A stretch of 64,000 nucleotides of DNA from Tubulanus polymorphus (lineage: Eukaryota > Nemertea > Palaeonemertea > Tubulaniformes > Tubulanidae), in the NCBI RefSeq assembly GCF_964204645.1, contig NC_134026.1, forward strand, positions 7,513,450-7,577,449, read 5' to 3'. How positions within the stretch are numbered: the first letter of the stretch is position 1; the number at the start of each line of letters is the position of its first letter. The notes beneath the pieces are model-generated. The model was not told where the DNA came from, ran no database searches, and saw only the letters and a program-made list of their open reading frames with translations. The position numbers and the translations under genes are program-made. Shown here in pieces: positions 46,801 to 58,198 of the stretch.

Positions 46801-46846
46801 AGAAGTCGAGAGTGACGTCACTACAACCAGTACACTCGGCCTCTGA
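37899..46846 (+). CDS. TRPA-family cation channel, Pyrexia-like (20 exons, 976 aa)
   Basis: A plasma-membrane cation channel. Exons by GT-AG sites: 37899-38044, 38808-38896, 39425-39681, 39778-39928, 40187-40351, 40956-41065, 41414-41516, 41788-41810 (23 nt), 42033-42124, 42378-42510, 42601-42678, 42786-42922, 43149-43330, 43490-43573, 43903-44123, 44336-44451, 44833-45034, 45640-45750, 45909-46110, 46518-46846. They total 2,931 nt and every junction keeps phase. An N-terminal basic segment is followed by ankyrin repeats (about 150-305; GRTPLH twice). S1 is near 383-402. S3 is in WNIFDWICLFLL, S4 in IFIWLRLMKDV, the pore helix in FRMTLVDEY, and S6 in LCINIFIAMLSDTF. The tail is partly coiled-coil (about 800-865). 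QTAVHYAAKND and the total length fit invertebrate Pyrexia, a thermosensory TRPA branch. The start is the first ATG after an in-frame stop at 37848, with A at -3 and G at +4. The weakest splice site is the GTCAGT donor of exon 1. Confidence 0.9.
38061..38188. mobile_element. 128-bp MITE with CCAGTTTCAYGAAAA termini, in intron 1 of the TRP gene
   Basis: It starts 16 bp after the exon 1 donor. The ends 'ggtccagtttcatgaaaa' and the complement of 'ttctgaaactgggcc' are inverted. The interior 'aagtttgaattgttgtcctc', then 'gaaaacatgaagtaac', is shared with 47275-47402 (also 128 bp), 61255-61380 and, interrupted, 54583-54932. Confidence 0.75.
40382..40800. repeat. Internal duplication in TRP intron 5, with Penelope-like tail
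   Basis: 'taacatacagtgctttattt' to 'ctcacaactatcgaactgg' occurs twice, from 40382 and from 40608. It is followed at 40733-40795 by 'tcctctgaagatgagg' and 'aggaaataaactg', resembling a retroelement 3' end. Confidence 0.65.
43650..43880. repeat. Approximately 55-bp tandem repeat in TRP intron 14
   Basis: Three to four imperfect units with 'ggttcgaatcccgcaa' and 'ggaacattgtgcatttccg'. The 'gttcgaatcc' core resembles a Pol III B box, but there is no cloverleaf. Confidence 0.7.
45150..45612. repeat. Approximately 20-bp minisatellite in TRP intron 17
   Basis: About 22 imperfect units of 'ggtcctgaacggtagaattg' fill most of the 605-bp intron between exons 17 and 18. Length change here would not affect the coding frame. 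Confidence 0.9.
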
Positions 46847-46962
46847 TATAGACACAGACCCTTGAGACTTAACATTCAGGGGTTCTCCGGCAAAACTGAA
46901 CAAACCCTGTAAATGATTTCTAAAACGGTGGTATGCCTGTGATAGTTTAATCTGAATTGATT

Positions 46963-46968
46963 ATTAAA
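46963..46968 (+). terminator. Candidate poly(A) signal (ATTAAA) of the TRP gene
   Basis: The common variant hexamer ATTAAA lies 117 bp after the stop codon of the TRP gene and is followed by a T-rich stretch. Confidence 0.45.
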
Positions 46969-47274
46969 CATTTTTTGAAAAAAGTATTTTGCTAATGCTG
47001 ATTTTTTTTCTCGTCAAAATAAAAATTAATCGAATTTCATAATTTTTCTTAAAGAAATGAATAAATGAATGTCGTATTCGTTTGTCTGAGGATTCTTGGA
47101 TTGGTCGATTTTTGATGGGGGGGGGGGGCAGATGACTGAATAGCAGTTTTTCCACGCCCATGGATCCCAGTGCCACATTGTGTTACCCAGCAGCCCTGTT
47201 ATTCTCCCTAGTAGCCCGATAGTCCAGTACACCCTTGTTCCCAATAGTGGATCTACAACCCATAATGGTCCCCT

Positions 47275-47402
47275 GGGCCCAGTTTCACGAAAAGTTTAAG
47301 CCTAAAACGATTAAGTTTGAATTGTTGTCATCATTGAAAACATGAAGTAACAATCGGCAATTACACAAAAAATTGAGTTTAACTTTTTTGTGAAACTGAG
47401 CC
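47275..47402. mobile_element. 128-bp MITE with CCAGTTTCACGAAA termini
   Basis: The left end is 'gggcccagtttcacgaaaag', and the right end is 'ttttgtgaaactgagcc'. Same length and interior as the copy in TRP intron 1 (38061-38188). Confidence 0.8.
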
Positions 47403-50400
47403 AAGTAACCGAATAGTTCATCTAACCCCCATACCGTGGAGCCCGGGGCCCTCAGAGGGCGCATATCGTGGTTCAAAGTGGTTCCTAGTCCAGGGATCAC
47501 TTAAATAGCCTAAAGCATGGGTAGCGGCACAATATGTATGACACGCAGCTGTGTGTCATCCGGGTCTCCGTGAACTTCTGCTCGTTGAGAGATTGACGAT
47601 TTGATTTATTTAACCAAAGAATTTCTATTAATGAATTCTATTTTTGAATCAATAGAGTTTTCTTCTGTTACCAGTAGAAAAAAGGATAGACAGAGAAGAG
47701 GGGGAGTAAGAGGGGCATTAAAATCGAGGAAAGGGAACAAACACATATCAGATAACTGAGCTTTGTATACGGTCACATTATGTCTAGTTTTGACAGTTTC
47801 GGTTTGCCTTTTCGGAAGCTCGTGTGTATAGTAATAATAGATTCACATGTCAACTCAATAAGGCACAACAAACAAACCACTATACCGGCCATTATAGTCT
47901 GTTCTATAAACACGTCTTTATATTGTTCAAATTTGAAAGTGTTTTAACAGCGGCGACGGTTGTCTCTGAAACGATCGTTTCTTAGGATTAAATTTCGTCC
48001 TTTCTCTTTCATACTCTAGAGTTTATATTTACTCGCAGGAGTCACCAACTCCGGGAGTTATTGTCAATACTACGCCAGAAGAGCTTCACAACAATTTCAG
48101 TAGTAAATTAAGTAAATTCTATTGTTGCCGTTAAACCAACAATACGTTAAACAAGAGTATACAATTTAAACGGCGCTTTTAACTGCGCGTTGTTTGCGGT
48201 TTAAACCCGCACCGAGACGTGAGACGTGTATTCTTTACTGTTGCCGTCTCTTTTGTTGCCAAGTACCGGCGTTAACAACCTCGATAATTCACCAACAATA
48301 CCCGCACAAACAACTACCGCCGCTAATTATGTTAGGTTTAATGTTGACCCTTGCGGGACGCCGCAGCCGTTCCTTCCCGTATCCAAATACCGCATCGATC
48401 CTCATGACGACAACTCTCGCAGTAACATTAATAATAACTCCCGGAGTAAAGCTACAGTCGTTTTATTTACTCCGGGTTTAATGATGATAAACAGATTTAT
48501 AATAATCCCGCTCGTGTCAGAAACATTCCTCACTCGATTGGGAGCCGCTTGAAAATGTTACCACGAGAATAAAGTTTCTTGATCGCTAACGACATCATTT
48601 ATTGATGCGCCGCCGTTTTATTTCAATTTCCGGAAAACGCATCCGTTTAGAAACGGATGTTCAAATCTACAGGAGTCGAATGGGCAATGTTTAGATAAAT
48701 CTCAAATCTTAAATCTTAAATCTTAAAACGTAAAAGCGTAGTCGGATGACGCAGTATATCTCGTATATTGTGTCAGATAAAAAACTCCGTATTGTAAAGA
48801 TTATATAGAATCCCTGTACACTAAGAATTAGAAAGGTCCAAAATGTTTCTCGTGCTGCTGGTTCTTTATTTCCACGTTTCGACTTTCCCTAATAGTCATC
48901 GAAGACTTTTGACGAAATACTTTGAGTACGTGTTGTAAAATGTGTATAATCCCACAATAAGAAATATAAAATGAATAGAATCCTGTTAACTGCTTAATTA
49001 CTCTCTCTGTTCTGGAGTCTCTCTGTATCTCATCACTTTGCTATTTTTGTATTCCTGAAGATTACTTTTAGGATGAAGTCAAAATGTCGAAATGATTTAT
49101 ATTCTTAGTGTGCAGGGATTTCATATCATTGCGTCACATTATTTGAAAAAAAAAAAATTCGATTCATGGATATTCTAACAGATAAACATGTCACTTGTGT
49201 GTTGAACTATGAAACCTGTGTAAACACACAACACCGAAGACAGCGAGACGCAGAGGTTAACCTCTAACCTATATCACCTCCCGTTACCTCTCTCTATTGC
49301 CTCCTCGGGCGTAGATTACATCAATCTTTTGTAACCCGGACAAGACAATAATTAATCACGTTAAATATCATTGATTTACAATTGCTTAATCTATTCTCAA
49401 CGCGAACACTCGACGGCGAATGTATTTGAAAGGTGCTTTATATCGTCTCCTCGCTGGGATATTGTTCGCTATTGTTCCAGCCACTTCAGTTTAGCAACCT
49501 TATCACCAGCATCTGACTCTGCGAGTGCTAGCGGTTACAGCCAGTCTATAAGCGCTTATAACAGAATCAGTACCGATTAATGAATTAGATTAGATATTAA
49601 TGGAAGTGTCAGGAATGTATGATTTTGAGATATTGGATGGGATGAAAGTTGAGAGATGCCGTCAGCATGATCAGACTAAAGGATTAGAGAGATGAGAGGG
49701 AGAGGGGGCGTGAAGGGGGAAGGGGAAGCGCAGATACTGTCAATAATCTCTGAAACCGATGGTCTATTTATAGAACATTAAAGTAATAATAATTAACAAC
49801 GAAGAAACTACGTATGAAAATGTAATATTTTGTATCCATTGTTGTATTGTTGCATTTTTAAATCGATAAAATTGCTATATATGCATATAGGACGCATATC
49901 GGTTTGCATACAAATGGCGGCTTTAAAACCGAACTCGTTTTTATAGCAGACGTAAGGTGCGATCTGGGGCAGAGTTTCAACCTTAAGCATCATTTCACAT
50001 TTATTAATGTTGAATATCTTCGCGAACTTCCTCTGAAAACATCGTCATGAATAAAGAATAAAAATGCCATCTAATAAAAGATGTAATACGTCAAAATTAA
50101 CCAGTTAACCGCCCGTCCTCTCATCGGCTGCTAGCGAGTGTTCTGCTATTTTATGCTGTTTTAGTTTATGATGATTTTCTGGTCAATAAACTTCGTCGTT
50201 TCATTGTGATATTTAGCGCGACAAATCTGATTACACCGCCAACGGTAGTGGCGGATCGGCGTAGACTCGATGGAGGGTATAATGATATCACAGCTCATCT
50301 CATCCTGCCCCATTAACCATCAACACGGCGCCTGTCAGTGTGTGAAAGCGAAGAGAAGCCGGTGATATTACTATTGACCGATATGACCGGACTTGTCGCC

Positions 50401-50890
50401 GTTAACGCGTAAAACTTGACAAATTTGTATCGCGGCCAATAGAACGAGCCGTTAGGAAACAATGGACACGACGGTTCCTCGCGTATCCTCGCGACCGTAT
50501 CTAAGCACCGCGACGGCGGCTATCATTATTTATGCAATATAATGTAGTTTTTGATTATGAAACGATCTCATATCGCATCTCTAATCAATTATCAATTATA
50601 GCAAGCCTCGATGAGTTTTCTGTGACAATTCGAGGGAGTTTTATTGAGAATTGCTGCCAGTGAAATGAGCCACGTAAGATTCCGCGATGCGTTAAATACA
50701 TCTCATACTCTCTGTTTTTCTTCTCGCCGGAACAACCGACATCAACATGTTCCTCTAATATCTGTCAAAATATCACATCAGCTCGTTAATTAACAATCAT
50801 ACACTCCCCCTTGTGGCAATGATCCATACTACACCCACTAGTAACGGTGGCTCATACACTCACCCTTTGGCAGCAAACATAACATCCCCC
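47403..50890. other. Stretch without a supported gene
   Basis: Two overlapping short frames at 48194-48552 have mildly coding-like composition, but no start, splice or domain support. 'cctgaagattacttttagga' and 'gtcgaaatgatt' (49053-49100) resemble a Penelope-like tail. A purine tract lies near 49690-49735. Nothing else recognised. Confidence 0.45.
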
Positions 50891-50904
50891 CATTGTACAC
50901 TTTC

Positions 50905-51045
50905 ATCCTAGCAGCGGCAGTCCATGCTATAAGCCCCCTAGCGGCAGTGGAAAAAACTACACCTTCTACAAGTAGGAGGTTGGCGGTGGTACACATCCCC
51001 CTCGCGGTGGTGGCTCATACTAAAATCCCCCTGGACGATCTACAC
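50905..51045. repeat. 'ccccctagcggtggtg' repeat, copy 1
   Basis: The text from 'gcggcagtccatgctataag' to 'ggtggctcatactaaaatcc' is repeated in the same orientation at 60143-60270. Internally it is a loose tandem of 'cccc(c)tagcggyrgtg' about every 30 bp. Confidence 0.7.
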
Positions 51046-51541
51046 TCTTCCGGTCAATTCTCCCTCATTGGTGCTGAAATTGTTCACAGCAAATTGATGA
51101 TAATCCTCTCATCAGTTCGTTTGCGGGGTTCAGTACATCTTGCGAATCCCCCCCTAAATGCAAACCCGGTGCAGGGATGAATGTATGGATAATGAAAATT
51201 ATTAAGTTGACTAAATATCATTCATTCATTCACGTATTGAGTTGATTTATAGAGCGACTTCGATGCTAATGTAATTTGTAAGAAAGTTTAGTTCCACTCT
51301 CTGTTGAAAAGACGTGTGCCGTGCCCGCTCGTGTGTGCGTCAGGCGTGTGCCTCAACTCAACCGATAAACGCGAGGATAATCCGCGATCGAATCCATCGA
51401 TCAAAATACTTCGAGTTCTAAGACGTTTAATTTCATTGGGTTGATTGTTATCTGACGGGAAACAATGGTAGTCCGGTTGTCACTGGTGATACGGGTATTT
51501 AACACATCGTTATTCTACATCCGGGTATTTTACTCTTCCGT

Positions 51542-51863
51542 TTAATAGAGGATAAAAATTTGAATATTTATTTTTCCAATTCGCTTGAAAAAAATGAGAA
51601 ATTCCTGAGCGGTTGCTTGCTTGAAACAATATATAGAATCACTGAGAGACAAAACGATAAGATAGTTAGCGTAGGATAAACTACGGAATCTGCGACTTAT
51701 TACTATCAGGAAAGTAGCTGAATTTCCGAAGGCTCCGAACAGGAACGCGATTGGCAGAACGACCATGTTACACAGTACGGTAGATTCTAGACGTGTTCAC
51801 CACATACTTGAGAATTATGTTACTGCTGTAAATTCGACCGATTTGCGTCCGAGTTGAATTCAT
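51542..51863 (-). pseudogene. Truncated family-1 GPCR pseudogene (TM1-TM2)
   Basis: The conserved ATG (51861-51863) opens MNSTRTQIGRIYSSN, ending at a stop near 51769. A shifted frame continues with GNSATFLIVISRRFRSLSYA and LSLSDSIYCF, after which homology stops near 51635. At least one frameshift, and everything from late TM2 is missing. Confidence 0.8.
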
Positions 51864-52571
51864 GATTCACGATGATCAAATGAGTGTACCGACTGTCAGT
51901 TTGAGAGTGTACTGACTGTCTGAGACCTGAGTGTACTGGAACTGAACGTGTCTTCTCGACTATTGAAAAATTGATTCAACCTTAATAAAGAAATATCATT
52001 AAAGTGTTTATTGTGTAAAAATGAATTAAGCTAAATTAAGTTAAAATATTCGTTGTCCAAGAATTTATTGTAAATTGTGAACTATGTTATAGTAAAACAT
52101 CTGAAAATGTACACACTGTTTATGTCGAGGTTAGAAAGAGACATTTCAAACACACCCAGAATACTGTTCTCTGTTCACATATTACTCAATTCAATTCTAG
52201 AGTAAAAAACTTAACGGCCAACCGTGGAACTTAGTTCCGAAGCACTTGAATTACGAAAAGAAAAGTTTCTAAAAATCCATGATACTTCTTACAAAAATAT
52301 CCAAAATCTCAGCTCCTTAACCCTAACCCTAGCTGAGCCTGCCCCCGGGTCCTCTCGCCTCCAAGTTTTGTTAGTCAGTACGGTCAGCGTGGTAGTTAGC
52401 AGTTAGCAGCGGTGACCAGTCAGGTGTGGTTACTCTTCCCCACTAAAGATACCCGCCCTGATTACACCGGTCAAATCCAATCGCGAGGAATTTTCATAGG
52501 CAATTCTAGTCATGTTCTAGGGAAAACACAAATTTGTACACAATGACGTGAAGCAAACTTGAAATCAATGG

Positions 52572-53527
52572 TTATTTGTCTGAATTCCTACAGCGGATTT
52601 TCATACAGAAATATTCACGAATTTCTCGTCCCAGTAAAAGATATATGTAGAAGTTTACCACATAGTTACACATATGAAAATGGGCAAAAATGTCATGTAG
52701 AAAATGTCGATCCTTCGGTGATATCGGTAACAATACAGTAATAGTATTTGGAAGTGTGAACATGGCAAATGCGAGTGAAACTGTTACAAGCATTATTGTT
52801 GTACGTTTTGATTTTGTAGTTTTCTGATCAGACGAAACCATTTTTGAACCTCTGAATAACTGAACTATTATAACAGAATTTGATGTAATAATTAAAGCTA
52901 ACGGTATAATATACGCGTGGATGACAATTATGGTAAAACGCATTATTTGGTCAAATAATTTATAGTAACAACCAAAAAGCTGGTCGGAGAAATGTAGCGA
53001 CAAAATAGGTGTTAGATACAGAACTAGTGCGTTCACTGTAATGACTATCAATATAGTAAATCTAGCGAATAACGGTGTACATATCAAACGAGATGTGAAC
53101 GGGAAGAGCACAACCGACACACGTTCTAGAGGTATAACTACTATCAACCACGCACTGTTGCAGGTAGCAAGTGCCATCAAAAACTCAAAAAATAAATTTT
53201 ACAACTGATCAGTGAATTCATGATGAATATAGGAGCATTTTCAACGTGGAAGAGAACAAACTGTAAAACAGGGATCAGTGTAAAATTGATACAGAACATG
53301 GAATCACTGACTGACAGAACGATAAGATAGTAAGCGTAAGATAAACTGCGGAATCTACAACTTATCATTATCAGGAAAGTAGCTGAATTTCCGAAGGCTC
53401 CAAATATGAACACAATAGAAAGAATGACCAATAAAATAATACGGTAGGTTCCAGATCTGTTCACCACAGACATGATAACTATGTTACTGGGATAAGCACG
53501 ACCAATTCGAATCTGAGTAGAATTCAT
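52572..53527 (-). pseudogene. Family-1 GPCR with a single 5-nt frameshift
   Basis: Full-length paralogue from ATG (53525-53527) to the normal stop (52572-52574). The only break I see is before TM3: the A/T-rich 'aaaaactcaaaaaataaatttt' region (about 53178-53200) is 5 nt longer than in copy B, so the first frame ends after ISCKIYFLSF and the rest continues in another frame. Everything else is intact: GNSATF, E-R-V, FGCYY, KTTKSKRTT, and NFYIYLLLGREIREYF. It could be a young pseudogene, a polymorphic allele, or an assembly error in a homopolymer-rich stretch. Confidence 0.8.
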
Positions 53528-53869
53528 GATTCATGATGATCAGATGAGAGTGTACTGACTGTTTGAGAGTGTACTGATTGTCTGAGAATGTTCTGGAACT
53601 GACCGTATCTTCTCGCGTATTGGAAAATTAATTCTACTTGAATATAAAGACATCATTAAATTCTTTATTTCATCTAGAACTCATTTTTAGAATGTATTGT
53701 TAACAGTAAACAGAAAACCAATTCTCAGAAATCTGACACAATTTACTCAGAGTTTGTGAAAGTTTATTATTGTGTGAAATATAAATATAACTAAATTACA
53801 TATTAACAATATTCGTTGTTCAATGCTTCATTGTGAATGGTGAAGCCAGGAGTTATCAATTCTGTATTA

Positions 53870-55500
53870 CAAAAGAAAATTGTTTCCATTTTCCATCAAA
53901 CAGCTAAAAGGTTCACGCCCACGCCTCCGCTTCAAGGACCGATTGAATCGGTTTTTACGAGCCCAAAAAATTCCGTTTTAAATTTTTGAATAATAACAAT
54001 ATTCTAACTTGTAATTAGACGTATTTGTTTATTGATCGTCGTTAAGGCTGAATATAAACATTAAACACCCATTAAAATAACTCGTTATACTGTTTACACG
54101 ATCGATAATTAATGGCGGCTTTAGTTAGAAGCCATTTCACAAGGATCAACTTACATCTCTACAAAACCATGAATCAATTTACATCGAATTAATTAGAGTA
54201 TTTAAACTATCATCCGCATATTGACACTGGCAATTATTAAGACGCACGATCCTAACTTCGCTGTTTAAATATGTTTTAAGCAGTACGGGTTACACTAGAG
54301 CTTTGCGGAGCTGTTTGGAGTTTGTTTAAAGTGATGTTTGGTGCTCGCGCTCTGATATCGATGACATAGTTGTAACTGAGCGAGTAGAGTAACACAGTCG
54401 GTAGCAACCCGCACTGAACCCAACCTCAGGTTCAATGATGACTCGTGTGTATGATACGGTAACACAGTCCCCGCAGACAAACACTGGTGCTCTATACGAC
54501 CACGAGGTCACCACACGTTCTCCAAACATCGCCATTTACTTCAGATAATTATATTTCCGGTCAGTAAAAATAACGACCAGAGTCTGGTTTCACGAACACG
54601 TCTTAGCCGAAAAATTATTGAATTAGAATTTTCGGCCTCATAGAAAACTACGGAAGCATCCTGGGGATATATCTATCAAAAAAATTTTTTCCGAGGTTAA
54701 TTCTGAATTTGTAACTCGGAATTATATAGTTTTCTCAGTTGAATGTGATTTGGAGGTTAATTCCGAGTTTGTAACTCGTAATAAACTTTTAAGCATTTAA
54801 CTTTACAAACTCGGAATTAACCTCGAAATTTTCTTTTAAAATATATATGTCCTTGTTCCGTAGAAAACACAAAAATACAACAAAAGAAACTAAAGCGAAA
54901 ATGTGAGTTTATTTTTTTTCGTGAAAAACTGGATGGTTCCGATAGAATATGATTGTAATAGTAATTTATCTAAACGACGCTGGAATCTTGTTTCACCGTG
55001 ATGTTATTACCGGAAAACGGATAATAAATCTTTAAGTATAATCATGGATTCTTCGCATTGACGTCGTTTATTTAGTTTTCACAAAATTTTTAGGTATATC
55101 GTATATCTACAATTCAGAATAGAAAGACTAGCTCAGCAATATTGCGAAGTGAGCATATTCATATAAGACGCGTGCATTGAATACAGGCATACGTATTTAC
55201 ATAATGGAATAGTGAATATAAGTGAAATTAAACTAGATATAAAGATGGAAAAATTGATGGGTGCGAATATAGGAAAGAGTAGATCAAAGGACTAATTATG
55301 TATTGAGTATTAACCGAATAGTAGAGGCATTATAAAGAAGATGAGAGGGCCGTGTTTACCTGGTTAAGAATACGTAAAGCGACACTGATAGTACTTTATA
55401 GGTTAACAGGGTTTATTTGAAGTAAACAGGTAATCCTACAATACGTTTATAGTTTAAGGAATTGAGAAGTAAATTAATTGTTGTATTAAATGTGTTATAA
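53870..55500. other. Non-coding stretch with nested repeats
   Basis: No gene supported. The text at 54455-54640 ('accacgaggtcaccacacgtt', then 'catcgcca') recurs at 61150-61320 next to the same MITE. Confidence 0.45.
54583..54932. mobile_element. CAGTTTCACGAAA-type MITE carrying a nested insertion
   Basis: The outer ends are 'tctggtttcacgaacacg' and 'tttcgtgaaaaactgga'. Inside, 54690-54832 holds two direct copies of 'gaggttaattc.gaatttgtaactcg' and one inverted copy near 54804-54830, an extra element absent from the 126-bp relative at 61255-61380. Confidence 0.6.
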
Positions 55501-55757
55501 TTTCTAGTGGGATTTTATATCATTTTGCAGAAGGTCTTTTATCTCTTTTCTTGTTCTATCCACGTGATATCATTCATTACAAAACTCACTAAGTCGTCAC
55601 CAGAGTTCAAATTCGGGTATTTTCTTCAGACACAGGGTTCCTCAGTCAACTCACCACTTGGAAGACAAATTTTTGTTATAATTTTGCTCTGTAGATAAAA
55701 TCCCCACAACATTCTACAGTAAAATCAATTCTGATGTTTCTTGCTTATGGCAATATT

Positions 55758-56861
55758 TTAATTTCGGTGACGTTTGCATCGATGTTGGATGACAATTCTT
55801 CCTCTGAAAGCTGGAATTGTGTGTAAATATATGAAAAAATTAGTGCGATAAACTAATTTACGTGGAGTAGTGAATATCCCATGTGTTAAATGAAATGGTA
55901 GAGAAATATCCGTAGAGACGTTGAAAGTACGAAAAACATTTTCAAGGAACCGACCAATTTCATAGGGTGAAACTAAAAATACATAGGACATTACTATATA
56001 AAGCATAGTTTTGTTACCTCTGTTAGTCACGCGTTTGTTTGAGAGGCAGCTTATTCTAGCAGTTAACACTGATAAACATAATATCATTATACATGGAATT
56101 GTGCCTCGTAATGCAACGGTTATTGTACTTAATCCAAGCGAAACAGTATAGCTATCACGGCTTCGTTTAGCTATTTCATGAGCTAGCTCTGAGCAACATG
56201 TTATATTTCTACAAGTTCTAATAACGACATAAAAACCATTGTTGTGAGATGAAGATAGCGCCAGTGTAAATAACGTTGCTAGCATTCTCTTATGGTTTGT
56301 GACGTATTGTTTGTGGAAAAACGGTTTTTTTATTGCTAGTAACCTTTCAATAGCCATAACTACAACAATCCAGTTAGAAAAAGAGACCGACAAATTGATA
56401 ATCAGACCAGTGAATTGTCTCATACAAGAATGCACATATCGCCATGATCTTAACCAATTGAAGTTTGATACGAATCGTGCAAGACCTGCGTGAACTGGAC
56501 ACAGCGCGGACTTAAAACCTGTTGGAAACACGTCAATTGTACTGCATTTCTCTGGTGAACGAAGAAACTTTATACGCATTACCACGTGACGCACGGACGA
56601 GGCATATACGTCAAGTTGATAAAGAATGAATATCTGATCAGATATCGCTAGTGAAAGCAAATAAATGAACGTAGCACGAACTGAACGAGATTTACGACAC
56701 CGAAATAATGTTACAATAGTAGTGAAATTCAAGCAGGCAAACACTGGGTCTAAAAAACCTACAAAGTACCTCATTTCATCGTTAAAATTGAAAATCTGCA
56801 ATATTAGAACTGTGGATAGATAATCTTTTCTGTCGGCATCGGTGAGATTTCGTGCAGCCAT
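55758..56861 (-). CDS. Divergent seven-transmembrane receptor, family 2 copy A (367 aa)
   Basis: A single-exon membrane receptor, distinct from family 1. TM1 is around FVGFLDPVFACLNFTTIV. TM2 contains LLSLAISD (the class-A LxxxD pattern). A long ECL1 with several Cys precedes TM3, which ends WIVVVMAIERLLAIKKP (E-R-L in place of D/E-R-Y). TM5 and TM6 contain CIMILCLSVLTARI and YIVMSYVFLVSPYEI, and TM7 has TNFFIYLHTIPAFR (NFFIY in place of NPxxY). The tail is short and basic (RCKRHRN). There are N-glycosylation sites near the N terminus (RNLT) and in ECL2 (RNIT). The start is the ATG at 56859-56861; copy C starts a few residues earlier. The ligand is unknown. Confidence 0.82.
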   Translation of the reverse strand: MAARNLTDADRKDYLSTVLILQIFNFNDEMRYFVGFLDPVFACLNFTTIVTLFRCRKSRSVRATFIYLLSLAISDQIFILYQLDVYASSVRHVVMRIKFLRSPEKCSTIDVFPTGFKSALCPVHAGLARFVSNFNWLRSWRYVHSCMRQFTGLIINLSVSFSNWIVVVMAIERLLAIKKPFFHKQYVTNHKRMLATLFTLALSSSHNNGFYVVIRTCRNITCCSELAHEIAKRSRDSYTVSLGLSTITVALRGTIPCIMILCLSVLTARISCLSNKRVTNRGNKTMLYIVMSYVFLVSPYEIGRFLENVFRTFNVSTDISLPFHLTHGIFTTPRKLVYRTNFFIYLHTIPAFRGRIVIQHRCKRHRN

Positions 56862-57375
56862 AATTTGACCACGGAGCTGGAAGAAGTTGCGGTCGCAGAG
56901 TTCAATAACTGCGTTTATTCACAGGTAGCGAGAGTCAGTCGCATCTATTTAATCTCATCACATTTTCCCTGATTCCTCTCCGGATCATTTATCAACACAC
57001 ATAGCTATATACACATAAGTCAAGTTTCACAGAAATTGAAATGATAGAAACAAAATTTTCCTCACAAACTGCACTCAACACGATATAGATATTGACCAAA
57101 CAGATGACAGTATCAGTTATAAAAGAGTTGATTTAATTATGTTTCAAGTGTAGAATATATTCTGCTAAAACCATTCCTTCAATATCATACTCAGTTTACT
57201 AATGTGCTTTTACAACATTCGTAAATCAAATTATGTTTATGAGTGAGAAAGTGCAGACACGACAAATTTTCATTTGTGGAGACTGATTATTAAAATCTGC
57301 TGACTGTTTATTATCGAAAAGAAACTGAAGTGAAAATAAGTAGAGTTTAGATATTTTGCCGAAACCGGACCTGGT

Positions 57376-57660
57376 TAAAGATGGAACGTGATTTTTCTGA
57401 ATTCGAATGACGTTTTGAAATTTGTGGAATACATACGTACTTTGATTTGATATCATCTGAACGTATAGACATATATGAAACACTCTGAGACCGTGTTGTA
57501 AAGAAGATCATGAACTAAACAAGTTTATAAAAGGGGTAAAAACTAAATTACGTATTACGATATTTTGTGAAAATCTGAATATTAGAGGGAATTAATCAAT
57601 GAGTGAAAATCAACGTAAGAGTGTTGATTGAATCAATGGGCAAATTATGTATTGAGCCTT
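57376..57660. repeat. Family-2 unit flank (partner 61395-61680)
   Basis: 'ggaacgtgattt.tctgaattcgaat' through 'agaccgtgttgtaaagaaga' to 'cattgagttttt' is shared with the copy preceding the third receptor. It marks the boundary of an approximately 4-kb tandem unit. Confidence 0.7.
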
Positions 57661-58198
57661 TTTAAATCTCAAAATAGGGATTGTCCCTATTATCTATCTT
57701 TTTGGTAGTTTTGATTTGGTGTCCATTAAAAACCCACCACACCTGCCAGGAATGAAACAAGGGGTTTTGAAATCGGAAATCTAAGTGCAGTTCAAGTTGT
57801 GTGTTCGATATTCGATTTAGAAAAATATGTATAATTGCACAGGAATTAAGAAGTTTTATTTTTAATTGGTTTTTATATAATTCTGACTTTTGTTGCAGAA
57901 TTGCAAGTTTTATTCCCAATTAGATTTTGTATCGTTTTGTAGAAGGTCTTTTATTTCTTTTCTTGTTCATTCCACGTCCATCACGCAATCAGCGTTCATG
58001 TGATCTGCAAATTTTCTCCAGTAATTCAGAATGTCAGGTTTATTTTCAAGTTACTCAAGTTCAAAATCAGTTCTTTTTTAAAGACAAGACTCATCACTGG
58101 GAAGACAAGTTTTGTTATGATCTTCCCTTGAAGAAAACATTCCCCACAACATTCCACAGTAAAATTGATTTCGGTGTTTCTTGTTTATGAAGATAATA

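Noticed and set aside
48194-48552. Two overlapping frames that could be an exon
   Set aside because: No convincing splice sites or recognisable domain. Left as part of the gene-free stretch.
57927-58190. Conserved short plus-strand frame also present at 62031-62240 (shared FFFKDKTHHWEDKF)
   Set aside because: It lies in the 3' flank of duplicated receptor units that are nearly identical in DNA. In the more diverged copy at 55507-55757 the frame is not conserved, so the sharing reflects duplication, not coding.
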